Made by a program: the position numbers and the translations under genes. The notes under the pieces are model-generated. The model was not told the origin of the DNA. It did no database searches and worked only from the letters and a program-made list of their open reading frames with translations. A stretch of 13,676 nucleotides of DNA from Chloroflexota bacterium (GTDB taxonomy: Bacteria; Chloroflexota; Anaerolineae; Aggregatilineales; Phototrophicaceae): contig JAEZAF010000129.1 in assembly GCA_023430545.1 (NCBI GenBank), forward strand, positions 1-13,676, written 5' to 3'. The first letter of the stretch is position 1; each line of letters opens with the position of its first letter. This document shows, piece by piece, positions 1 to 6,588 of the stretch.

Positions 1-743
1 ATGATGAACAGCTTGTCGTGATGCGCAATCACTGCCTGTATTTCGAGACCGCAGGCCGCAGGATCCTGATCGATACCGGCATGGGCAATCGTCTCGATGA
101 ACGCGGAGTCGCACGCTGGCATCTGACGCGCCCACAGGGCGATCTCCTCGCCGCGCTGAACCGCTTAGGCATACAGCCCTCGGATATTGATCTGGTGATT
201 GACACTCATCTGCACGCCGACCACTGCTCCGGCAATGTTTATCTGGATGAGTCCGGCGAGTTGACGCCTACGTTCCCGAATGCCGAATACGTCGTCCAGC
301 GCCGTGAGTATGAGGACGCCATGCGCCCCAACGAGCGCACCGCCGCCACCTATCTGCCGGAAAATTACGCCGGATTAGTCGCCAGCGGTCAGATGCGCCT
401 GCTGGACGGTGACAACGAAATCGCGCCGGGGGTGTGGGGCTGTGTCACGCCGGGTCACACGCCGGGACACATGAGCGTAATGATCGAGAGCGCCGGACAG
501 CACGCCCTCTATACCTGTGATATGGCGACCTATGCCATCCACTTCGAGCGTCTCGGCTGGATGACGGCCTACGATGTCGAACCGCTGGTCACGCTGGAGA
601 CCAAACGCCGCTGGCAGGCATGGGCACTGGAATATCAGGCGCTGCTGTTCTTCCCGCATGATCCGGTGCGTCCGGTGGGGCGTGCGTCCACGAATGCAGG
701 CGGTAAATTCGCGGTCGAGCCGGTGGCTGTAGAGTACGCATAA
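1..743 (+). CDS. MBL-fold metallo-hydrolase, AHL-lactonase-like (5' end outside the window)
   Basis: This is a zinc hydrolase of the metallo-beta-lactamase superfamily, closest in style to the N-acyl-homoserine-lactonase/OPHC2-like group. Counting from the GTG at position 18, the signature HLHADH lies at residues 64-69, GHTPGH at 146-151, the bridging Asp at 168 in the segment YTCDM, and the last zinc ligand His214 in FFPHDP, so the metal site looks complete. The reading frame stays open to the left edge (in-frame residues DEQLVV before MRNHCLYFET). The N-terminal strand that normally precedes the LIDTG motif would otherwise be missing, so the true start is probably upstream of the window and the GTG/ATG at 18-23 is internal. 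No signal peptide is visible. Substrate cannot be told from sequence; lactone, ester or organophosphate substrates are possible. It converges on the minus-strand gene at 1073-2095 with a foldback element between them. Confidence 0.88.
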   Translation, partial: DEQLVVMRNHCLYFETAGRRILIDTGMGNRLDERGVARWHLTRPQGDLLAALNRLGIQPSDIDLVIDTHLHADHCSGNVYLDESGELTPTFPNAEYVVQRREYEDAMRPNERTAATYLPENYAGLVASGQMRLLDGDNEIAPGVWGCVTPGHTPGHMSVMIESAGQHALYTCDMATYAIHFERLGWMTAYDVEPLVTLETKRRWQAWALEYQALLFFPHDPVRPVGRASTNAGGKFAVEPVAVEYA

Positions 744-754
744 GATGTCTGTAG

Positions 755-1064
755 GGACGCGCAACGGCGCATAGGCGTTAAGCTAAGCCTGAAAGTTTCA
801 TTTCTGACCGGCACAATGCCCCCCATCCTAAATCCATCCCGGCATTGCAAGCAATGCTACCCACTCGCTCGCAAGCTCACTCCGAGGGAAGGACTTGTGT
901 GTGTGGAGCGGGTTGATTCCCTTCCCTCGGAGTGAACGACGGATGCTCTTCCCGTCGGTAGCGAGTGGTTAGCGCAGTTCTATCGCGCCGGGAAGGGCTA
1001 GGGATGGAGGGCTTTTTCTGCCTCAAAACACGTTAGCTTAATGCCTATGCACAGCGGCGCGTCC
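755..1064. repeat. Long foldback (inverted-repeat) element, MITE-like
   Basis: The whole intergenic gap folds on itself. The outer arms 756-786 and 1033-1063 are inverted copies matching at 26 of 31 positions. Further in, 838-843 pairs with 987-992, 861-869 with 960-968 (9 of 9), and 877-892 with 920-935 (16 of 16), leaving a 27-nt central loop at 893-919. Extra small hairpins lie inside each arm (842-857; 937-957). All pairs share a centre near 906-915, so this is one nested structure rather than chance hairpins. It carries no convincing ORF. No clear target-site duplication is visible at the ends. It lies between convergent genes, so it may also end transcription in both directions. A non-autonomous mobile element or dispersed intergenic repeat is the best guess, since the outer ends look like terminal inverted repeats; only one copy is in the window. 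Confidence 0.75.
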
Positions 1065-1072
1065 GCTGGTAA

Positions 1073-2095
1073 CTAATTTTCAGGCGTCACTTCCGGTGTC
1101 ACCTCGACTGTTTCCAGCATCTCCGGTTCGCGCAGATCGTCGAAGCCCGCGTCACGCATCCACTGGCAGATGACCGGATCGCCGTAGGCATCGGGAATGG
1201 GCGGATTGCCTTCTTCCTGTGGCAGTCCGTTGTAGCCTCGCAGATAGCCGAACTCGCCGTCAATCTGACCGCGTGCCGCTTCAGATAACTCCTCATCACC
1301 AATCGCAATCGCATGAATGTGAATGGCCGAGCCGGGATACAGTTCATCCGGAGAGCGCACCCATGCCGCGAAGCCTGCCGTGCGCAGGGCATCCAGCATC
1401 GGCATCATCTCATCTTCCAGCACACTGAAATCGACACGGCTGCGCACGGAGATGTCCACTGAGCCGCCTGCGTCATGTGTGCCGAAGCTGGCCGCGACTA
1501 CACCCGGATTGTAACTGCCCTGCACGACCATCTCTTCAAACTTGACCGGGCCGCCGGACTCGTCATAGATGCGCTGCGCCTGCCGCAGCATGGCGACCGT
1601 GCGCCGGTTGAAGGTCGAATAGCCCCACTCAATACGGGTGTAATCATCCGGCGGACGCATACAGCCTGCGCGCTCGATGATCTCACCCTCTTCATCGACG
1701 ACATAGCGGCGGGTGACTCCGTCCGGGTCTTCGATCGCTTCAATCAGTCCGAGTGGTTCCAGCCAGTACTGACCGTCAGCAGGATCGCCTTCGACAATCC
1801 AGCCGGTCTGTTCTTTCCACTCTACCTGCCACCAGCGATAGCCTTCAGCGCAGACACCACCTTCGATGATATAAACGGTTTCACCCGGCGGAATGACATC
1901 CAGCCGCGCCAGCTTCGTCCCCGGCTCCGGTCGCAGGTTGAGCGGGATATCGTAGACAACCCGCGCCCACTGCTCCGCGACGATCCGCTGCGGTGGCTCT
2001 GCACAGGTCTGCGCGGCGGGTGTAGGGGATGGAGCAGCCTGCGCCAGCACAATACTTACGACGGTGGCGACAAGCAGAAAGATCGATCTCATCAT
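1073..2095 (-). CDS. Secreted SH3b-domain protein with M15-like (DD-peptidase-fold) domain
   Basis: This is an exported protein of about 340 residues. The chosen start (2095) gives a signal peptide, MMRSIFLLVATVVSIVLA, and is preceded by AAAGGA nine bases upstream; a longer in-frame start at 2155 would bury the signal peptide. Residues ~45-115 resemble a bacterial SH3 domain (LNLRPEPG, then YRWWQVEW and TGWI), commonly a wall-binding or targeting module. Residues ~145-290 resemble the Hedgehog/DD-peptidase (M15) fold: THDAGGSVD supplies His207 and Asp214 in H-x6-D spacing, and HIH supplies His259/His261. The usual acidic residue three before HxH is Ser here, so peptidase activity is uncertain. 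The C-terminus is acidic and V/T/P-rich (VEVTPEVTPEN). Peptidoglycan binding or trimming outside the membrane is plausible but inferred. It is divergent from the transporter at 2351. Confidence 0.75.
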   Translation of the reverse strand: MMRSIFLLVATVVSIVLAQAAPSPTPAAQTCAEPPQRIVAEQWARVVYDIPLNLRPEPGTKLARLDVIPPGETVYIIEGGVCAEGYRWWQVEWKEQTGWIVEGDPADGQYWLEPLGLIEAIEDPDGVTRRYVVDEEGEIIERAGCMRPPDDYTRIEWGYSTFNRRTVAMLRQAQRIYDESGGPVKFEEMVVQGSYNPGVVAASFGTHDAGGSVDISVRSRVDFSVLEDEMMPMLDALRTAGFAAWVRSPDELYPGSAIHIHAIAIGDEELSEAARGQIDGEFGYLRGYNGLPQEEGNPPIPDAYGDPVICQWMRDAGFDDLREPEMLETVEVTPEVTPEN

Positions 2096-2248
2096 CAGCA
2101 GACATCCTTTGATGCATTCATGATTCAATACGGGAGGTATTTTAGCGCACGCCAATCATGATCAGCAGAATCATAGGGCAAACGTCAGACAGATAGCAGA
2201 CAGCCGGCAGCGCGAAAGTGGACTCAGTGGGACCTCAACTTCTGCCGG

Positions 2249-2330
2249 ATTCTGAATAGAATGATACAGGTCAGCGGTCAACAGGTTGTGGTACACCTGC
2301 CGCCGACCTCTGTGTTGTAATTTTCAGAAT
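2249..2330. promoter_or_regulatory. Palindromic leader upstream of the DMT transporter
   Basis: Nested inverted repeats lie in the gap before the transporter: 2249-2256 with 2323-2330 (8 of 8), 2268-2277 with 2300-2309 (9 of 10), and 2282-2286 with 2295-2299 (5 of 5). A possible -10 box TAGAAT at 2257-2262 would place the transcript start at about 2269, near the base of the stem, but no good -35 is seen. It may be an operator or an mRNA leader hairpin. Confidence 0.4.
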
Positions 2331-2350
2331 ACTGAACGAAAGCGAACTGT

Positions 2351-3271
2351 GTGAGTGCTGAACAGCGGCAGGGTTTACTACTGGTCATACTGGCAGCGGC
2401 GGGTTATGCCTTCCTGCCGATTCTGGCGAAATTCGCTTATGAAGCGGGGCTGACACCGCAGGAAACGGTCACATGGCGCTTTGCGATTGCCACGCCGGTG
2501 ATCTGGCTGCTGGTGCGTCGGATTGAAAGCGGGACGCCATCCACCCTGCCGAGGCTGAAGCTGGTGCTGCTGGGGGTGCTGTTTTCAGCGGCGGCACTGG
2601 TCGCCTTTTACTCACTGGAGCTGATCCCGGCCAGCACCTTCATTGTACTGGCCTATCTGTATCCGGCGATGGTCGCGCTGCTCTCACTGCTGAACGGTGA
2701 GAATCTGCCGCTTTCCGGCTGGCTGGCACTGCCACTGACCCTGATCGGCGTCGCGCTGACGGTGCCGGATTTTATGACCGGTTTCGCAGGTGCAGATGCG
2801 AACGGTATCCTGCTGGCCGTCGCCAACGCTGTGATATACAGCCTCTATATCGTTATCAGCAGTCGGCTGCTGCGTGCACAGTCCGCCCTTCCGACCGCCA
2901 GCGCCATCAGCATCAGCGGATCACTGGCCTCGCTGATCATCATCGGACTGCTCACAGGCCTGCAACTGCCGCCCACGCCGCAGGCATGGCTGGTCGTCGC
3001 CGGGATCGCGCTGTGCTGTACGGTGATGCCGATCACGGCGTTTTTTGCCGCCATCCAGAAGCTCGGTGCGCCGCAGGCAGCCATCCTCAGCACCCTGGAG
3101 CCGGTGCTGGTGGTATTTCTGTCGATGCTGTTGCTGGATGAAACCATGCTGCCGGTGCAGTGGCTCGGCGCGGCACTGATTATCGCGGCGGCGATTCTGC
3201 TTCAGGTTGGCAAGCTGTATACCGCTAAACGCCAGCGGCGTCCGGTCATCATCCCCCCAACCGTCACATAA
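2351..3271 (+). CDS. DMT-superfamily (EamA-type) membrane transporter
   Basis: This 306-residue inner-membrane protein is almost wholly hydrophobic, with about ten predicted membrane spans arranged as two EamA repeats (roughly residues 8-140 and 155-288). The first repeat opens with the typical GYAFLPILAKFAYEAGLTP and FRIA-like WRFAIATP segments; the second ends with STLEPVLVVFLSMLLLDE, a hallmark of the family. Members export or take up small metabolites such as amino acids, nucleosides or their derivatives; the substrate cannot be predicted here. The start is GTG at 2351, with no ATG until well inside the gene and only a weak purine-rich stretch (GAACGAAAGCGAA) as ribosome site. It has no operon partner: it diverges from the M15-like gene and converges on the PBP-like gene with 34 bases between stops. 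Confidence 0.9.
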   Translation: MSAEQRQGLLLVILAAAGYAFLPILAKFAYEAGLTPQETVTWRFAIATPVIWLLVRRIESGTPSTLPRLKLVLLGVLFSAAALVAFYSLELIPASTFIVLAYLYPAMVALLSLLNGENLPLSGWLALPLTLIGVALTVPDFMTGFAGADANGILLAVANAVIYSLYIVISSRLLRAQSALPTASAISISGSLASLIIIGLLTGLQLPPTPQAWLVVAGIALCCTVMPITAFFAAIQKLGAPQAAILSTLEPVLVVFLSMLLLDETMLPVQWLGAALIIAAAILLQVGKLYTAKRQRRPVIIPPTVT

Positions 3272-3278
3272 TCACGTC

Positions 3279-3292
3279 GGGGCGCAAGCCCT
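3279..3292. terminator. Possible short hairpin between convergent stops
   Basis: In the 34-base gap between the transporter and the PBP-like gene, GGGC at 3280-3283 pairs with GCCC at 3288-3291 around a GCAA tetraloop. It lacks a T-run on either strand, so a terminator role is only a guess. Confidence 0.25.
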
Positions 3293-3305
3293 CCAACCTG
3301 TCGTC

Positions 3306-6263
3306 CTACCGCCGGATCTCGACGCTGATTTCCTGACTCTCGGTCTGGTTGCCTGCCTGATCGAACGCGACCGCGTGGAAGATCTCGGTGCCGATGCCGT
3401 TGATCGGGAAATCAAAGGCGAAGGGAGACTCGCTGTCGGTGAATGCCAGCCGTCCGTCATGGTAGAACTCGACACGATCAATGAAGTTATCGCGCACATC
3501 AGCGGTGATCAGCACCGAGCGATCATCCGGGAAGCGGTAGATTCGCCCCGGTTCGGCGGCAGCCAGCACGATGGTCGGCGGTGTGTTATCGATGCGCACC
3601 TGCGTCGTGACACTCTCACGGACCCCGCTTTGCAGGATGACCGCCAGTTCCAGCGTATACAGCCCGTCAAGCTGTGACGTATCCCACTGGCCGAGCGGTT
3701 CCCCCGGCGTATACGTCGTGCGGTCTTCACCGATCTGCGTCCAGCCGTCGGGATTGACACTCTGGCCGTAGGTCAGCCGGTAGAGCTGCATGTTATCCGG
3801 GTTGATTGTCCCCATGATGTCGATCACGCCCTTGATGTAACTGTACGGCTGCGGCGAGGTGATGGCCGCCGAAGTCAGCGTATTATTGGCATAGAGCGCG
3901 TCATATTCACGCGGCGGCAGAGGACGGCGGTTGGCGTTCCACCAGTCCAGTGCGGAGTCCGGCGGGACGAAGTATTCACGCGTGGCGCGCAGGGCATTCG
4001 GTGTGCTGTTGGATGCCAGCAGGCCGCTCTGCGTGTTGATCTCGAACGACTGCCAGTAGGGGTCGCGCTGGGTGGGTGTCACACCCTGAATGAAAATCTC
4101 GCGGTACACCGGGCAAACGCCGTTCGGCAGCAGGCCGGAGGTCTGGCAGACATCGATTTCGATGATGTCCGGCGGACGAGTCCACTCCGTGGGCGGGATC
4201 GAGTCGCGCTGATGGGTGTAGAGCATCAGCGCCTGCCAGACCGGGGCCGCGCCCTGTAAACTGCCTATTTCGAACGCTGTGGGCGTGCCATCCTGACGGC
4301 CAATGTGAACACCGACGACACGCTGCGGCGTATAGCCCACCGTCCAGTCCTCGACGCGATCGGTCGTCAGGCCGCTGACCACCGCCGCGGTACGATCGAC
4401 CTTCAGCGGGTGGCTGGGGCCGAACTGCTGATCCCGCAGGCCGTCGTCGGACAGGATATCGTTGACCAGATAACCGAGTTCCGGTGAATCGCTGAAGATG
4501 TTCAGGCTGCTGACATTGGGCACATCCGGCTGATACTCCCACAGGATGCTGCCGTCAGCATCGGTGATGCGGGTCACGGCGGCGGGGTCCAGCAGACGGT
4601 GTCCGCTGTCGCGAGTGGGGATGCCGTGCATATCCCCCATGCTCGCCAGCACCGAATAGGCGTAGCTGACATCCAGCAGGGCCACTTCCCCGCCATAATC
4701 CAGCAGCGAAAGGTGATACGGTCCGCCGTCCAGACTGTTGATGCCGAGCACATGAGCCGAGCGCAGCACGCTGCTCATGCCCTGAAGCTGCGCGATCTGG
4801 ACGACACCGGTGCGCAGGCCGCGACCGGCGGCTTCTCGCAGGCTGATCGGTCCGCGATAGCGTCCGTCATCGTTCACCGGCTGATAGATCAGGCCTTCGA
4901 CCTGTCCCGGATAATTGCGCGGGATGTCCAGCACCATCGTGGCCGGTGTGAAGAAGGTCTGCTGGCTGCTGGGGCGGAAGCCCTCAAAGTACACAAATGG
5001 ATAGAGCGTTACACCGGGCTGATATGCGGTCTCGGTGGCACTGCCCACCAGTGTTTTGATCTGGCCGGTCTCCACGTCGATGATCGAGATCATGCCGGTG
5101 TAGGGCGCAGCGCTGTCTGCGGATGATGAAGCGCTTTGGATGGGAATCAGATTATTGGCTGCAACACATGGGCTGCCATCCAGCGCGGTGACGGTCTCGC
5201 TGCGGCCTTCAAGCTGTGCCAGATGCGCCCGCAGCGTGCATTCGGACTGGTAGTACAGGTCGAGGTCGAGGCTGGTAGTGATCGTCAGACCGCCGCGACT
5301 GACAAGTCGCTCACCATTCAGGCCGAGTGAGTTCAGGATATTTTCGGTCTGGCGGCGGGCATAGACCGCGAATTCCGGCGCGAGTTCGGGTGTCTGCCCA
5401 GCGTTGGGCAGCAGGGGAGTCACAATCCGGCTGGCGTTGTCGTGCTGTTCCTGTGTGATCAGACCGGCCAGCAGCATCCGGCGCAGGGTATCGCTCTGGC
5501 GGCTGCGTGCGGCGACAGTATCATCGACTGGGTTGTACTGCGGCGCGGTCGGGATCGAGGTCAGCAGGGCGGCTTCATCCAGTGTCAGTTCACGGGCGGA
5601 TTTTCCCAGATAGACCCGTGCCGCCGCCTCGATGCCGTAGGCTTCATTGCCGTAATAATTGGTGTTGAGATGCCACTCAAGGATCTCCTGCGGTGTATAG
5701 CGCCGGTTGATCTCTGCCGCCAGCGCGATTTCCTGGCCGCGCAGGTCGGCGGTGGGGAACTCGGTCTGAGACAGGATGGCATTGCGCACCAGTCGGCTGG
5801 TGAGTGATGGGTCCGCTTCAATCGGCCCGTTGATGAAGTTACGCCACAGCCGCAGCATCGTCCCGCTGAAATCGTAGCCGGACGCGGTCAGAAAGTCCTC
5901 GTCTTCGGTCAGGAGGGTGGCCTGCGCGATGTAGGGTGGAAGTTCATCCAGCCGGATATAGGCCCGGCTGTCGCCGAGTGGGTCCTGTACCGAGAAGATC
6001 AGGGTGCGGCTGTCACTGGCGTAAAGCCGCGTCACGCCTTCAATCGCGCTGAAGTCGATGGTATCCATCGGGGTGGGGAGGCTGGCCGCTGCCTGTACGT
6101 AGACCGCACCGGTCATCCCGGCAGCGCCCATCAGTGGCAGGCCGAACAGCACGAACAGGATCAGGACAAAACTGTACTTCCATGCGCGGGAACGGACCTC
6201 ACTGGAGGCCCGTCTGTCACGACGATTACGGCGTCTGCGGATGATCTGAGTGGCGGAAGACAA
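3306..6263 (-). CDS. Class-A PBP-like protein (GT51 plus degenerate transpeptidase) with Ig-like C-terminal modules
   Basis: Class A PBPs polymerise and cross-link peptidoglycan. This 985-residue protein has an Arg-rich cytosolic N-terminus, one membrane anchor (~30-57), a GT51 domain (~70-290), a transpeptidase-like domain (~385-685), a Cys-containing linker (SGLLPNGVCP, ~708-717) and two beta-sandwich/Ig-like modules (~795-985). In GT51 the catalytic Glu120 (EDEDF) and Glu178 remain, as does the ILEWHLNTNYYG helix, but the STITQQ motif reads PSLTSR (152-157). In the transpeptidase half the scaffold is clear (PFVYFEGF, WTVGYTP, VVGVHIG), yet PGSTFKP is PGVTLYP (418-421, Ser to Val, Lys to Tyr), SxN becomes GLR (482-484) and KTG becomes SGL (630-632). 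Cross-linking activity is thus very unlikely. The start is TTG at 6263, chosen because AAGGTG lies just upstream and no other start fits before the in-frame stop. No frameshift is seen, so this is not simple decay. Confidence 0.85.
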   Translation of the reverse strand: MSSATQIIRRRRNRRDRRASSEVRSRAWKYSFVLILFVLFGLPLMGAAGMTGAVYVQAAASLPTPMDTIDFSAIEGVTRLYASDSRTLIFSVQDPLGDSRAYIRLDELPPYIAQATLLTEDEDFLTASGYDFSGTMLRLWRNFINGPIEADPSLTSRLVRNAILSQTEFPTADLRGQEIALAAEINRRYTPQEILEWHLNTNYYGNEAYGIEAAARVYLGKSARELTLDEAALLTSIPTAPQYNPVDDTVAARSRQSDTLRRMLLAGLITQEQHDNASRIVTPLLPNAGQTPELAPEFAVYARRQTENILNSLGLNGERLVSRGGLTITTSLDLDLYYQSECTLRAHLAQLEGRSETVTALDGSPCVAANNLIPIQSASSSADSAAPYTGMISIIDVETGQIKTLVGSATETAYQPGVTLYPFVYFEGFRPSSQQTFFTPATMVLDIPRNYPGQVEGLIYQPVNDDGRYRGPISLREAAGRGLRTGVVQIAQLQGMSSVLRSAHVLGINSLDGGPYHLSLLDYGGEVALLDVSYAYSVLASMGDMHGIPTRDSGHRLLDPAAVTRITDADGSILWEYQPDVPNVSSLNIFSDSPELGYLVNDILSDDGLRDQQFGPSHPLKVDRTAAVVSGLTTDRVEDWTVGYTPQRVVGVHIGRQDGTPTAFEIGSLQGAAPVWQALMLYTHQRDSIPPTEWTRPPDIIEIDVCQTSGLLPNGVCPVYREIFIQGVTPTQRDPYWQSFEINTQSGLLASNSTPNALRATREYFVPPDSALDWWNANRRPLPPREYDALYANNTLTSAAITSPQPYSYIKGVIDIMGTINPDNMQLYRLTYGQSVNPDGWTQIGEDRTTYTPGEPLGQWDTSQLDGLYTLELAVILQSGVRESVTTQVRIDNTPPTIVLAAAEPGRIYRFPDDRSVLITADVRDNFIDRVEFYHDGRLAFTDSESPFAFDFPINGIGTEIFHAVAFDQAGNQTESQEISVEIRR

Positions 6264-6533
6264 AATGCACCTTATCTTACGAAAAACTTAATAACCACAG
6301 AACTATTCATTTTCTACTCATCTTCTATCACCCTATTTGAATATTTTACAATGAGCAGCCGAGCGATAGATCGATGAAAACAGGTGGACGTGTACCGGTA
6401 GGGCAGTGACATTATCATCGAAGTAATTTCAGAGGGCAAATCACGGTATTATCGTCTAAAAAGAATCAGTACAGGGTTATGCCCCACAGCAGACGACGTT
6501 ATCAGCAGAATAGACCAGCCCGTGTGGAGATTG
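6264..6533. other. AT-rich leader and intergenic region of the PBP-like gene
   Basis: No gene is visible here. The part next to the PBP-like start (about 6264-6360) is strikingly AT-rich compared with the surrounding coding DNA. On the minus strand it holds a weak promoter candidate, TTGTAA followed after 16 bases by GATAGA (about 6316-6343), which fits consensus only loosely. A 7-bp inverted repeat (TCGATGA at 6371-6377 with TCATCGA at 6415-6421) and one copy of a 13-bp motif (6473-6485), which recurs near the right end of the window, are the only other structures seen. Confidence 0.35.
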
Positions 6534-6565
6534 CAAAGGGCGACTTTTGTACCAGTCGCCCTTTG
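6534..6565 (-). terminator. Strong terminator-like hairpin after the GT-C/NHL gene
   Basis: CAAAGGGCGACT at 6534-6545 pairs perfectly with AGTCGCCCTTTG at 6554-6565 around an 8-base loop. It begins 24 bases after the stop codon of the minus-strand gene. No T-run follows on the minus strand, so it may need a factor or act by blocking RNA decay, but its position and strength favour the end of the sigma-factor operon. Confidence 0.65.
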
Positions 6566-6588
6566 TCGTGTTCAGATTAGGCAGGGGA

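Noticed and set aside
635..850. 71-codon minus-strand ORF across the hydrolase end and the foldback element
   Set aside because: It spans a gene end and a repeat arm, with no ribosome site or recognisable content.
1475..2161. 228-codon plus-strand ORF opposite the M15-like gene
   Set aside because: It is antisense to a gene with signal peptide and recognisable domains; its own translation shows no domain or composition of a real protein.
3976..4542. 188-codon minus-strand ORF within the PBP-like gene
   Set aside because: It is another frame of the PBP-like gene, rich in Arg/Gly/Pro as expected for an out-of-frame reading of GC-rich DNA.
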